This document shows, piece by piece, positions 18,867 to 27,072 of a stretch of 64,000 bases of DNA. Position numbers and translations under genes: made by a program. The notes under the pieces were generated by a model. It worked only from the letters and a program-made list of their open reading frames with translations, had not been told where the DNA came from and did no database searches. Source of the stretch: Yonghaparkia sp. Root332 (GTDB lineage Bacteria; Actinomycetota; Actinomycetes; Actinomycetales; Microbacteriaceae); contig NZ_LMCX01000001.1 of assembly GCF_001425665.1 (NCBI RefSeq), forward strand, positions 1,175,651 through 1,239,650. Reading direction: 5' to 3'. Position 1 is the stretch's first letter. Each line of letters starts with the position of its first letter.

Positions 18867-19433
18867 ATGGAAATCCTCATCCTCGTCGGAGTGGTCGTCC
18901 TGCTCGCGGTCATCGTGGGCATCTACCTCTGGGCGACGTACAACTCGCTCGTCACGCTGAACGTCCGCGTCGACGAGGCATGGAGCGACATCACGGTGCA
19001 GCTCAAGCGCCGCGCCGACCTCCTGCCGAACCTCATCGAGGCCGTCAAGGGCTACGCGGCCCACGAGAAGCAGGTGTTCGAGAGCGTCACGCGCGCCCGG
19101 GCCGAGACGCTCAGCGCGCAGGGCCCCGCCGATGCCGCCGTCGCCGAGGGGCACATGCAGCAGGCGCTCAAGAGCATCTTCGCCGTCGCCGAGGCCTACC
19201 CGCAGCTGCAGGCGAGCCAGAACTTCCTCCAGCTCCAGGGCGAGCTCGTCGACACGGAGGACAAGGTGCAGGCCGCCCGCCGCTTCTACAACGGCGGCGT
19301 GCGCGAGCTCAACGTCAAGATCAAGCAGTTCCCGAACACCCTGTTCGCGCGCCGCCTGGGCTTCCACGAACGCGACTTCTTCGAGGTCTCCGACGCCGCT
19401 GCGATCGCCGAGCCGCCGCGCGTCCAGTTCTGA
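18867..19433 (+). CDS. lemA: LemA family protein
   Basis: A 188-residue protein with one N-terminal transmembrane helix (about residues 3-24) and then the long-helix LemA domain: YNSLVTLNVRVDEAWSDI, RRADLLPNLIEAVKGYA and ARRFYNGGVRELNVKI, ending in FPNTLFARRLGF. The function of LemA proteins is not firmly known. They are often encoded next to htpX, as here, which suggests a shared role in membrane protein quality control or envelope stress. The spacing to htpX is 47 bp. Confidence 0.93.
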   Translation: MEILILVGVVVLLAVIVGIYLWATYNSLVTLNVRVDEAWSDITVQLKRRADLLPNLIEAVKGYAAHEKQVFESVTRARAETLSAQGPADAAVAEGHMQQALKSIFAVAEAYPQLQASQNFLQLQGELVDTEDKVQAARRFYNGGVRELNVKIKQFPNTLFARRLGFHERDFFEVSDAAAIAEPPRVQF

Positions 19434-19480
19434 CCCCGCCCCGAGCATCCTGACCCCGACCCCGCCCGAGGAGGGCTGAC

Positions 19481-20362
19481 GTGTATCGCGCGATCGCCGC
19501 GAACAAGCGCAACACCATCGTCATCATGCTCGTGTTCCTGGTGCTCATCGGGCTGCTCGGTCTCGTCGCCGACTACCTCTACGGGGGCGGCTACAGCATC
19601 TTCATCGGCACCCTCATCGGCGCAGCGGCTTACACCGCCTTCCAGTACTTCGCGGCGGGCAGGCAGGCGCTCTCCATGGCGGGTGCGCGCCCGATCGAGA
19701 AGGCCGATAACCCGCGGCTGTACCGCATCGTCGAGAACCTCGCCATCTCCGAGGGGATGCCCATGCCGAAGGTCTACCTCGTGGAGGATCCGGCCCCGAA
19801 CGCCTTCGCGACCGGCCGCGACCCCGAGCACGCGAGCGTCGCCGCGACGACCGGGCTCCTCGAGATCATGACCGACCGCGAGCTCACCGGTGTCATGGCG
19901 CACGAGCTCGGGCACGTGAAGAACTACGACATCCGCGTCTCGACGATCGTGTTCGGGCTCACCGTCGCCGTCGGCCTCATCGCCGACATCCTCGCCCGCA
20001 TGGCCTTCTTCGGCGGCAACCGCAACAACAACGGCGGCAACCCGATCGTGCTCGTCTTCGGCCTCGTCGCGATGCTCGTCGCCCCGCTCGTCGCCGCGAT
20101 GATCCAGGCGGCGGTCTCCCGGCAGCGCGAGTACCTCGCCGACGCGACCGGCGCCCTCACGACGCGCGACCCGGAGGGTCTCGCGAGCGCGCTGCAGAAG
20201 CTCGGCGACTACGCCCGCCCGATGCGTCGCCAGAACTCGACCATGGCGCACCTCTGGATGAACGACCCCATGAAGCCCGGCGTCATGGACCGCATGTTCC
20301 AGACGCACCCGCCGATCCCCGACCGGGTCAAGCGCCTGCTGGAGAACTCGGCGCGCTTCTAG
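19481..20362 (+). CDS. htpX: Zinc metalloprotease HtpX
   Basis: A 293-residue M48 membrane protease. Two helices at the N-terminus (about residues 15-55) are followed by the catalytic HELGH motif (His141, Glu142, His145) and a further pair of helices (about 163-212), then the downstream zinc-ligand Glu region QREYLADATGA. It degrades damaged membrane proteins from the cytoplasmic side. GTG 19481 has GAGGAGGG upstream. It is paired with lemA. The C-terminal THPPIPDRVKRL block is typical. Confidence 0.95.
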   Translation: MYRAIAANKRNTIVIMLVFLVLIGLLGLVADYLYGGGYSIFIGTLIGAAAYTAFQYFAAGRQALSMAGARPIEKADNPRLYRIVENLAISEGMPMPKVYLVEDPAPNAFATGRDPEHASVAATTGLLEIMTDRELTGVMAHELGHVKNYDIRVSTIVFGLTVAVGLIADILARMAFFGGNRNNNGGNPIVLVFGLVAMLVAPLVAAMIQAAVSRQREYLADATGALTTRDPEGLASALQKLGDYARPMRRQNSTMAHLWMNDPMKPGVMDRMFQTHPPIPDRVKRLLENSARF

Positions 20363-20406
20363 CGGAGGCGCTGGCTCCGCCGCCGGCTCCCGCCCGCGCT
20401 CGCGAG

Positions 20407-20466
20407 TGAGCCCGTTCGTCGCATCTGAGCCCGAATTTTCGGGCGCATTCGCGACGAATGGGCTCA
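20407..20466. repeat. 60-bp extragenic palindrome with AT-rich core
   Basis: The outer arms (20407-20422 and 20451-20466) pair with one G:T wobble. Inside is a separate perfect 16-bp palindrome, GCCCGAATTTTCGGGC (20429-20444). TGAGCCC occurs in both outer and inner left arms. It lies between the convergent htpX and glycosylase genes. The nested, AT-cored design is unlike the plain GC terminators of this window and resembles REP-type elements; it may also stop transcription. Confidence 0.65.
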
Positions 20467-20503
20467 GGTGCGCGAGTGCGGCGGTTCTGCGGCGGCCGCG
20501 GCC

Positions 20504-21712
20504 TCAGCCGCGGTCGAGGGCCGCGCGCACGGCGGCCGTCGCGTCGCCGCGGTCGGCGACCACGACATCCCCCAGCCCCTGCCACGCGGCGGCCGCCCGC
20601 AGGGCCGGCGCGACGCGCTCGGCCATCGCCCCCGCGTCGGCGCCCTCCTCGGCCCACGCCGACTGGACGCGCAGCACGCCCGCCGCGCGGTCGCTCTTGA
20701 GGTCGATGCGGCCCGGGAGCGCGTCGTCGACGAGCACGGGCAGCGAGTAGTAGCCGTACACGCGCTTCGGAGCGGGCGTGTAGATCTCGATGCGGTAGTG
20801 GAAGCCGAAGATCCGCAGCGCGCGGTCGCGGTTCCAGACCACGGGATCGAAGGGCGACAGCAGCGCCGTCGCGTCGATGCGACGGGGGATGCGCGTGCCC
20901 GGCACCCGGAACGCCGGCAGCGACCTGCCGCCCCGCTCCCACCCCTCGACCGCGACCTTCTCGACGTCGCCGGCCTCCACGAGCTCGCGGAGCGCGGCCT
21001 GCGTCGGAGCGATCTTCAGCCGGTGGTAGTCGGCGATGTCGCCGACGGTGCCGACGCCGAGGGCGCGCACGCCGCGCAGCACGAGCTCGCGCACCGCATC
21101 GGCCTTCGGCACGGCGACCTCGTGCAGCTCGGCGAGGCCGACGTGCTCGGGCAGGGCGTAGACGCGCGAGAAGCCGCGGCGACCGCCGCTCACGACGTCG
21201 CCGAAGGCGAAGAGGTACTCGAGCCCGTTCTTGACGTCCGACCAGCCCCACCAGGGCCCGCGCCGCCCGGTGGCGTCGTGCTCGACCTCGGCGACCGTCA
21301 GCGGGCCCTTGTCGGCGAGCTCGGCGCGCAGCCACGCCATGAGCGCGGCGTTCTCGCCGACCCACGGCACCTTCCGCGTGAAGCGCTCGCGCAGCTCGCC
21401 GCGCTTCCAGTGCCAGAGCGGCCAGTCCTCCCGACGGATGACCGCCGCCTCGTGCGCCCAGTACTCGGTGTAGCGGCCGCCGTGGGCGAACAGCAGCCGG
21501 TCGAGGACGGCGCGGTCGTAGGCGCCGAGCCGTGCGAGCAGGGGCAGGTAGTGCGAGCGCGCGAACACCGACACCGAGTCGAGCTGGAGCACCTGCAGGC
21601 GGTCGACCGCGGCCGTCAGCTGCCGAGACCCGACGGCGGCGGGATGCGCGCGGTCGAAGCCCTGCGCGGCGAGGGCGAGGCGGCGCGCGGCGGCGGCGGA
21701 GAGGCGATCCAC
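20504..21712 (-). CDS. Winged-helix DNA glycosylase, AlkZ/YcaQ family
   Basis: A 402-residue protein of the HTH_42 family. It carries the catalytic Q-phi-D motif, Gln43-Leu44-Asp45 in LQLDSV, followed by FARSHYLPLLARLG. Known members remove bulky N-alkyl lesions or unhook interstrand crosslinks (E. coli YcaQ, Streptomyces AlkZ); the Q-phi-D version is that of the YcaQ-like group. The middle block YWAHEAAVIRREDWPL and the C-terminal SPFDPVVWNRDRALRIFGF stretch are also typical. GTG 21712 is set by TAGCGT six bases upstream. No biosynthetic cluster is nearby, so general DNA repair is likely. Confidence 0.88.
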   Translation of the reverse strand: MDRLSAAAARRLALAAQGFDRAHPAAVGSRQLTAAVDRLQVLQLDSVSVFARSHYLPLLARLGAYDRAVLDRLLFAHGGRYTEYWAHEAAVIRREDWPLWHWKRGELRERFTRKVPWVGENAALMAWLRAELADKGPLTVAEVEHDATGRRGPWWGWSDVKNGLEYLFAFGDVVSGGRRGFSRVYALPEHVGLAELHEVAVPKADAVRELVLRGVRALGVGTVGDIADYHRLKIAPTQAALRELVEAGDVEKVAVEGWERGGRSLPAFRVPGTRIPRRIDATALLSPFDPVVWNRDRALRIFGFHYRIEIYTPAPKRVYGYYSLPVLVDDALPGRIDLKSDRAAGVLRVQSAWAEEGADAGAMAERVAPALRAAAAWQGLGDVVVADRGDATAAVRAALDRG

Positions 21713-21718
21713 GCCGCC

Positions 21719-21724
21719 ACGCTA
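21719..21724 (-). promoter_or_regulatory. -10 box of the AlkZ-like gene (leaderless type)
   Basis: TAGCGT on the minus strand, then 6 nt, then GTG 21712. Confidence 0.55.
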
Positions 21725-21911
21725 GCGGCTCGCACCGACACCGGCGGAGCGCGCCGGCGATCGGTGAGGCACCCTCGTCCACCGATGATTGGCCCGCCGT
21801 TCACCCGCCGGGGGCCGCCCGGTCACGGGGCCTTCGTACGGTTCGACCAGTCGCGGTTCCCCGTGCTCGTCAGCCCTCGAGCCGCCGCGACGCACCCACG
21901 GAGGAAACACA

Positions 21912-23036
21912 GTGATCCGTTCTCGCACTCTCGCCGGCGCCGCCCTGCTCGCCGCGACCGCGATCAGCCTGTCGGCGTGCGCCGTCGACGCCGAGCCCGT
22001 CTCCGACGTCGACGCCGCCGGCGCGACGAGCCTCGCCGACTTCGGCTCGTTCGAGGCGCTCGAGGCCGCCGCGAAGGCGGAGGGGCAGCTCAACGTCATC
22101 GCCCTGCCGCGCGACTGGGCCAACTACGGCGAGATCCTCGACCTCTTCGCCGAGCGCTACCCAGAGATCACGATCACCGAGGCCTCGCCGGACGCCTCGA
22201 GCGCGGAGGAGATCCAGGCCGCCGAGAACCTCAAGGGCCAGGACACCGCGCCCGACGTCTTCGACCTCGGCCTCGCGGTCGCGCTCAGCAGCACCGACTA
22301 CTTCGCGCCGTACACCGTTCAGCGCTGGGACGAGATCCCCGATGAGCTCAAGCACCCCGACGGTCTCTTCGTCGGCGACTACGGCGGGTACATGGCGGTC
22401 GGCTACGACCCCGACGCGGTGCCCGCGCCGGAGTCGCTCGAGGACCTCCTCGGCGAGGAGTACCGAGGCAAGGTCGCCATCAACGGCGACCCGACGCAGG
22501 CCGGCGCGGCCTTCGCGGCCGTCGGCATGGCGACCGTCCAGAACGGCGGCGAGCTCGACGACTTCCAGGCCGGCATCGACTTCTTCGCCGAGCTCGACGA
22601 GGTCGGCAACTTCGTGAAGATCGACCCGACGCCCGCGACGGTCGCCTCGGGCGAGACGCCCGTCGTCTTCGACTGGGACTACCTCAACAGCGGCTACGCC
22701 GCCGAGCTCGAGGGTCAGCGCAACTGGGAGGTCGTGGTCTTCGACGGCGTCGGCTACGCCGGCTACTACAACCAGGCCATCAACATCGACGCGCCGAACC
22801 CCGCCGCCGCGCGCCTCTGGATGGAGTTCCTCTACTCGGCCGAGGTGCAGAACCTGTGGCTGAAGGGCGGCGCCCGCCCCGTGCTCGAGGCCGCGATGGT
22901 CGAGGCCGGCGAGATCGACGAGGCGCTCTACGCCGCGCTGCCCGAAGCTCCCGCCGAGACGGTCGTGCCGACCGCCGAGCAGAGCGAGGCCGCGGCCGCG
23001 CTCCTCGGCGAGAAGTGGGCGACGGCTGTCCAGTAG
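21912..23036 (+). CDS. ABC transporter solute-binding lipoprotein
   Basis: A 374-residue lipoprotein: the signal peptide ends in the lipobox LSAC with Cys23 as the acylated residue. The rest is a periplasmic-binding fold of the spermidine/putrescine, 2-aminoethylphosphonate or ferric-iron type, with LNVIALPRDWANYGEILDLF early and a hinge region containing VFDWDYLNSGY. The ligand cannot be named from sequence alone. GTG 21912 has GGAGG upstream and a possible -10 TACGGT lies near 21838. It is the first gene of a binding protein-permease-permease-ATPase operon, separated from the first permease by a strong hairpin. Confidence 0.88.
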   Translation: MIRSRTLAGAALLAATAISLSACAVDAEPVSDVDAAGATSLADFGSFEALEAAAKAEGQLNVIALPRDWANYGEILDLFAERYPEITITEASPDASSAEEIQAAENLKGQDTAPDVFDLGLAVALSSTDYFAPYTVQRWDEIPDELKHPDGLFVGDYGGYMAVGYDPDAVPAPESLEDLLGEEYRGKVAINGDPTQAGAAFAAVGMATVQNGGELDDFQAGIDFFAELDEVGNFVKIDPTPATVASGETPVVFDWDYLNSGYAAELEGQRNWEVVVFDGVGYAGYYNQAINIDAPNPAAARLWMEFLYSAEVQNLWLKGGARPVLEAAMVEAGEIDEALYAALPEAPAETVVPTAEQSEAAAALLGEKWATAVQ

Positions 23037-23054
23037 CGCGCCCGTCGCGATCGC

Positions 23055-23091
23055 GGCCGACCCCCGGGGCGACGCGCTCCGGGGGTCGGCC
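23055..23091 (+). terminator. Intra-operon hairpin after the binding-protein gene
   Basis: GGCCGACCCCCGG (23055-23067) and CCGGGGGTCGGCC (23079-23091) pair perfectly over 13 bp with an 11-nt loop. Such hairpins after a solute-binding gene often protect its mRNA or cut read-through into the permease genes. Confidence 0.65.
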
Positions 23092-23190
23092 CGCGCGACC
23101 GGCACCGCCCGCCTCGGCCGCTCCGGCCACCCCCCGCGCTCCGGCGGCGCCCGACGACTCCGCGCGGCGCTCGCCCACCCCGGGTGGGGC

Positions 23191-24012
23191 GTGGCGCCCT
23201 TCGCCCTCTACGTCCTGCTCTTCCTCGCCCTCCCGACCGGCATCGCCCTCGGCACCGGCTTCCTCGACGGCGACGGCGCACTCACCCTCGACAATCTCGC
23301 CGCCCTAGGCGACCCCTTCGTCGTGAGCGGCCTGCTGACCTCGGTGCAGCTCTCCGCGGTCACGGCGGTCGTCGGCGCGGTCCTCGGCGCGCTCGTCTGC
23401 TACGCGCTGCTCGGGCTCCGCCCGGAGGGGCCTGTGCGCTCGGTCATCGACGCGGCCAGCGGCGTGCTCGCCCAGTTCGGCGGCGTCATGCTCGCCTTCG
23501 CCTTCGTCGCGACCATCGGCATCCAGGGAGTCATCACGGTTCTGCTGCGCGACCGCCTCGGCATCGACATCTTCGCCGACGGCGTCTGGCTCTACGAGGC
23601 CCCGGGGCTCGTGCTGCCCTACATCTACTTCCAGGTGCCCCTCATGGTCATCATCTTCATGCCGGCCCTCGAGGCGCTCAAGCCGCAGTGGGCGGAGGCG
23701 AGCGCGACCCTCGGCGGCACGACGGCGACGTTCTGGTGGCGCATCGGACTGCCCGTGCTCGCCCCCTCGTTCCTCGGCTCGCTCCTGCTCCTTTTCGCCA
23801 ACGCCTTCTCGTCGTACGCCACGGCGGCCGCGCTCACGAGCCAGGGGCAGGCGATCCTGCCGCTGCAGATCCGCGCCGCGCTCACGAGCGAGACGCTGCT
23901 CGGGCGCGAGAACCTCGCCGGAGCCCTCGCGCTCGCGATGATCCTCGTCATGGCGGTCGTCATGCTGCTGTACGGCCTGCTGCAGCGTCGCGCCTCCCGG
24001 TGGCAGCGATGA
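23191..24012 (+). CDS. ABC importer permease 1
   Basis: A 273-residue permease of the binding-protein-dependent type, with six hydrophobic segments and a cytoplasmic coupling loop (EASATLGGTTATFWWRIGLPVL) that matches the EAA motif. The start is unclear. The frame stays open well upstream, where RRLRAALAHPGWG looks like a normal cytoplasmic N-terminus. It has no ATG, GTG or TTG before GTG 23191; only a CTG at 23026 (reading LSSSAPVAIAAD) could begin a longer form, and that form would run through the hairpin. GTG 23191 is the conservative choice. The stop overlaps permease 2 by ATGA. Confidence 0.85.
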   Translation: MAPFALYVLLFLALPTGIALGTGFLDGDGALTLDNLAALGDPFVVSGLLTSVQLSAVTAVVGAVLGALVCYALLGLRPEGPVRSVIDAASGVLAQFGGVMLAFAFVATIGIQGVITVLLRDRLGIDIFADGVWLYEAPGLVLPYIYFQVPLMVIIFMPALEALKPQWAEASATLGGTTATFWWRIGLPVLAPSFLGSLLLLFANAFSSYATAAALTSQGQAILPLQIRAALTSETLLGRENLAGALALAMILVMAVVMLLYGLLQRRASRWQR

Positions 24013-24824
24013 GCGGGATGCCCGGCGCGGGCATCCCCGTCCCCTCCCGCCGCGCCCGCTGGACCATCCTGGGTCTCGTCGGCGCCGTGTTCGCGATCCC
24101 GCTCGTCGCGATGCTCGAGTTCACCCTCCGCCGCGGGCTCGAGGGCGGGTACGACCTCTCCCGCTGGGCCGCCGTACTCACGGGGAGCCTCGGGCCCGAG
24201 TACCGCGTCCTCGGAACCGCGATCGGCAACTCGCTCGTGCTCGCGGCGGCCACGGTCGCGATCGTGCTCGTGCTGCTCGTGCCGACGATGATCGTGGTGC
24301 ACCTGCGGCTCCCGCGCCTGCGCCCGGTGCTCGAGTTCGTCTGCCTGCTGCCGATCAGCATCCCCGCGATCGTGCTCGTGGTCGGGCTCGCCCCCGTCTA
24401 CGGGGTCATCGCGCGCGCGGCAGGCAGCGGCGTGTGGAGCCTCGCGTTCGCCTACGGGATCCTCGTGCTGCCCTTCGCCTACCGCGCCGTGCAGTCGAAC
24501 CTCGACGCGGTCGACGTCGCGACCCTCACCGAGGCGGCGCGCTCCCTCGGGGCGAGCTGGCCCGTCGTGATCGCGCGCGTGCTGCTGCCGAACCTCCGCC
24601 CCGGGCTCCTCGCGGGCGCCTTCATCACCGTCGCGGTCGTGCTCGGCGAGTTCACGATCGCCTCCCTCCTCAACCGCCAGAACCTGCAGACGGCGCTCGT
24701 CATCGTGCAGAAGGACGACCCCTTCATCGCCGTCATCGTCGCGCTCCTCGCCCTGTTCCTCGCCCTCGCCCTGCTGCTCGTCATCGGGCGGCTCGGGCGC
24801 ATCCGCTCCGGAAGGACCCCATGA
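24009..24824 (+). CDS. ABC importer permease 2
   Basis: A 271-residue permease with six hydrophobic segments. The EAA loop reads EAARSLGASWPVVIARVLLP, which contacts the ATPase. It resembles PotC/PhnV-type inner-membrane components. ATG 24009 overlaps permease 1 by 4 bp, and its stop overlaps the ATPase start by 4 bp, so all three are translationally coupled. Confidence 0.9.
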   Translation: MSGMPGAGIPVPSRRARWTILGLVGAVFAIPLVAMLEFTLRRGLEGGYDLSRWAAVLTGSLGPEYRVLGTAIGNSLVLAAATVAIVLVLLVPTMIVVHLRLPRLRPVLEFVCLLPISIPAIVLVVGLAPVYGVIARAAGSGVWSLAFAYGILVLPFAYRAVQSNLDAVDVATLTEAARSLGASWPVVIARVLLPNLRPGLLAGAFITVAVVLGEFTIASLLNRQNLQTALVIVQKDDPFIAVIVALLALFLALALLLVIGRLGRIRSGRTP

Positions 24825-25882
24825 CCTCCGTCACCGCCGCTCGCGTCTCGGCCCCCGTCTCGCTCCGCGGCGTCGTCAAGCGATTCCCCGGGCTGACCGC
24901 GCTCGACGGGGTCTCCCTCGACCTCGCGCCGGGCGAGCTCGTCGCCCTCCTCGGGCCGTCCGGCTGCGGCAAGACTACTGCCCTGCGCGTCCTGGCCGGG
25001 CTCGAGGCGGCCGACGAGGGCAGCATCCTCATCGACGGCGACGACGTCGACGGCACGCCCACGAACAGGCGCGACATCGGGATGGTCTTCCAGTCCTACT
25101 CGCTGTTCCCGCACCTCACCGCGATCGAGAACGTCGAGTTCGGCCTGCGCATGCGCACGGTGGCCGCGCCCGACCGGCGGCGTCGCGCGGCCGAGGCGCT
25201 CGAGCTCGTCGGGCTCGACCACCATGCCGCCCGCTACGCCCACCAGCTCTCCGGCGGCCAGCAGCAGCGCGTCGCCCTCGCGCGCGCCCTCGTCACGCGA
25301 CCGCGCGTGCTCCTGCTCGACGAGCCGCTCAGCGCGCTCGACGCGAAGGTGCGCGTGCAGCTGCGCGACGAGATCCGCCGCATCCAGACCGAGCTCGGCA
25401 TCACGACCCTCTTCGTCACCCACGACCAGGAGGAGGCGCTCGCCGTCGCCGATCGCGTCGCCGTCATGCGCGCCGGCCGCATCGAGCAGATCGGCAGCCC
25501 GGAGGAGCTCTACGCGCGCCCGGCGAGCGCCTTCGTCGCCGACTTCGTCGGCCTGTCGAATCGGATGCCCGGCTGCGTCGTCGACGACGTCGTCCTCGTC
25601 GCGGGCCAGCCGCTCCCCCTCCTCGACCCCGGCTCGGCGAGCGGCGACGTCCACGCCCTCGTCCGTCCGGAGGACGTCGAGCTCGTGGGCGAGCACGAGC
25701 CGGGATCGCACGCCGGGCGCGTCATCACCACCTCGTTCCTCGGCGCGTTCCGCCGCACGCGCGTGGAGCTCGACGGGGGAGCCGAGCTCCTCGTCCAGCA
25801 CCCCGCCGGCGCGGTCGCGCACCCCGGCGATCGCGTGCACGTGAGGCTGTCGGGCCGGCCGGTCGCGGTCGCACCGCGCTGA
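24821..25882 (+). CDS. ABC importer ATP-binding protein
   Basis: A 353-residue ATPase of the PotA/FbpC class. Walker A GPSGCGKTT, Q-loop VFQSYSLFPHLT, signature LSGGQQQRVALARAL, Walker B VLLLDEPLSALD and the switch FVTHDQEEAL are all intact. The last 110 residues form a TOBE-like regulatory domain. It powers the importer made by the three genes upstream. Substrate candidates are polyamines, 2-aminoethylphosphonate, thiamine or iron; I cannot choose between them. Confidence 0.93.
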   Translation: MTSVTAARVSAPVSLRGVVKRFPGLTALDGVSLDLAPGELVALLGPSGCGKTTALRVLAGLEAADEGSILIDGDDVDGTPTNRRDIGMVFQSYSLFPHLTAIENVEFGLRMRTVAAPDRRRRAAEALELVGLDHHAARYAHQLSGGQQQRVALARALVTRPRVLLLDEPLSALDAKVRVQLRDEIRRIQTELGITTLFVTHDQEEALAVADRVAVMRAGRIEQIGSPEELYARPASAFVADFVGLSNRMPGCVVDDVVLVAGQPLPLLDPGSASGDVHALVRPEDVELVGEHEPGSHAGRVITTSFLGAFRRTRVELDGGAELLVQHPAGAVAHPGDRVHVRLSGRPVAVAPR

Positions 25883-25896
25883 GGACCCCGCGCTCG

Positions 25897-25902
25897 TAGA
25901 CT
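25897..25902 (+). promoter_or_regulatory. -10 box of the AI-2E family gene (leaderless type)
   Basis: TAGACT, then 6 nt, then ATG 25909. Confidence 0.6.
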
Positions 25903-25908
25903 GGGGCG

Positions 25909-27072
25909 ATGTTCCGACGCCTGCGCACGCCCGTCGAGTCCACGACGCTCCGCCCGGACGACGTGCCCCGCGGCATGCGCATCGCCGGCGCCTACTCGTG
26001 GCGGCTCCTCGCGGTCGCGGGAGTCGTGGCCGTGGTCATCTTCCTCGTCATGCAGCTGCGACTGCTCGTCATCCCGGTCTTCGTCGGCGTGCTCCTCGCG
26101 GCCCTGCTCGGCCCGTTCGTCGGCTGGCTCCGACGCCGGCGCGTGCCGAACGGGCTCGCGGCGACCATCGGCCTGCTCACCCTGCTCGGCGTGATCACCG
26201 GTCTGATCTGGCTCGTCGTGAGCCAGGTCCGGTCGGGGATGGCCGACCTGCAGGAGCGCTCTGCCGAGCGCTTCGACGAGCTGCTCTCCTTCGTCGCCAC
26301 GACCTTCGGTCTGTCGCAGACCGAGATCCAGGCCTCCATCGACGAGTTCTTCGGTCAGTTCGAGCTCACGGACGACTGGTTCGTCGACGGCGCGCTCTCG
26401 ATCGGGGCGACCACCGCCGACATCCTCACGGGGGCGGTGCTCGCGCTCTTCGCCCTCCTGTTCTTCCTCCTCGACGGCCGCCGCATCTGGCTCTTCGTCG
26501 TCGGGCTCTTCCCGCGCAGCGCGCGCGAGGCCGTCGACGGCGCCGCGAGCGCCGGATGGCGCACCGTCACCGAGTTCGCCAAGGTCCAGATCTTCGTCGC
26601 TTTCGTCGACGCGCTCGGCATCGGGCTCGTCGCTCTCGCCCTGCAGCTGCCGCTCGTGCTGCCCATCGCGGTCGCCGTCTTCCTCGGCAGCTTCGTGCCG
26701 ATCGTCGGCGCCGTCGTGACGGGCAGCCTCGCGGTCGTGGTCGCGCTGGTCTACGCCGGGCCCGTGCCGGCGCTCATCATGCTCGCCGGCGTCCTGCTCG
26801 TGCAGCAGATCGAGGGCAATGTTCTGCAGCCGCTCGTCATGGGCTCGGCGATCAAGGTCCACCCGCTCGCGGTCGTGCTGGCCGTCGCGGCGGGCGGCTT
26901 CCTCGCGGGCATCCCGGGCACGCTCTTCGCGGTGCCCATCGTGGCGTTCCTCAACGTGTTCGTCCGGTACATTGCGACGGGGGCGTGGCGTGCCGACCCG
27001 GCCGCGCTCGCACCCGGCCCGCTCACCCCGGGGGCCTCGCCACCACCTCTCGCAGACAAGAGACCCCGATGA
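25909..27072 (+). CDS. AI-2E family transporter
   Basis: A 387-residue polytopic membrane protein of the AI-2 exporter (UPF0118) family. Helices near residues 30-95 are followed by a soluble loop with a helical segment (DLQERSAERFDELL), then the conserved FVPIVGAVVTGSLA and the GNVLQPLVMG signature. Members export small molecules or act in Na+/H+ exchange; E. coli TqsA is linked to autoinducer-2 export. No luxS is in the window. Its stop overlaps the ilvA start by ATGA. Confidence 0.9.
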   Translation: MFRRLRTPVESTTLRPDDVPRGMRIAGAYSWRLLAVAGVVAVVIFLVMQLRLLVIPVFVGVLLAALLGPFVGWLRRRRVPNGLAATIGLLTLLGVITGLIWLVVSQVRSGMADLQERSAERFDELLSFVATTFGLSQTEIQASIDEFFGQFELTDDWFVDGALSIGATTADILTGAVLALFALLFFLLDGRRIWLFVVGLFPRSAREAVDGAASAGWRTVTEFAKVQIFVAFVDALGIGLVALALQLPLVLPIAVAVFLGSFVPIVGAVVTGSLAVVVALVYAGPVPALIMLAGVLLVQQIEGNVLQPLVMGSAIKVHPLAVVLAVAAGGFLAGIPGTLFAVPIVAFLNVFVRYIATGAWRADPAALAPGPLTPGASPPPLADKRPR

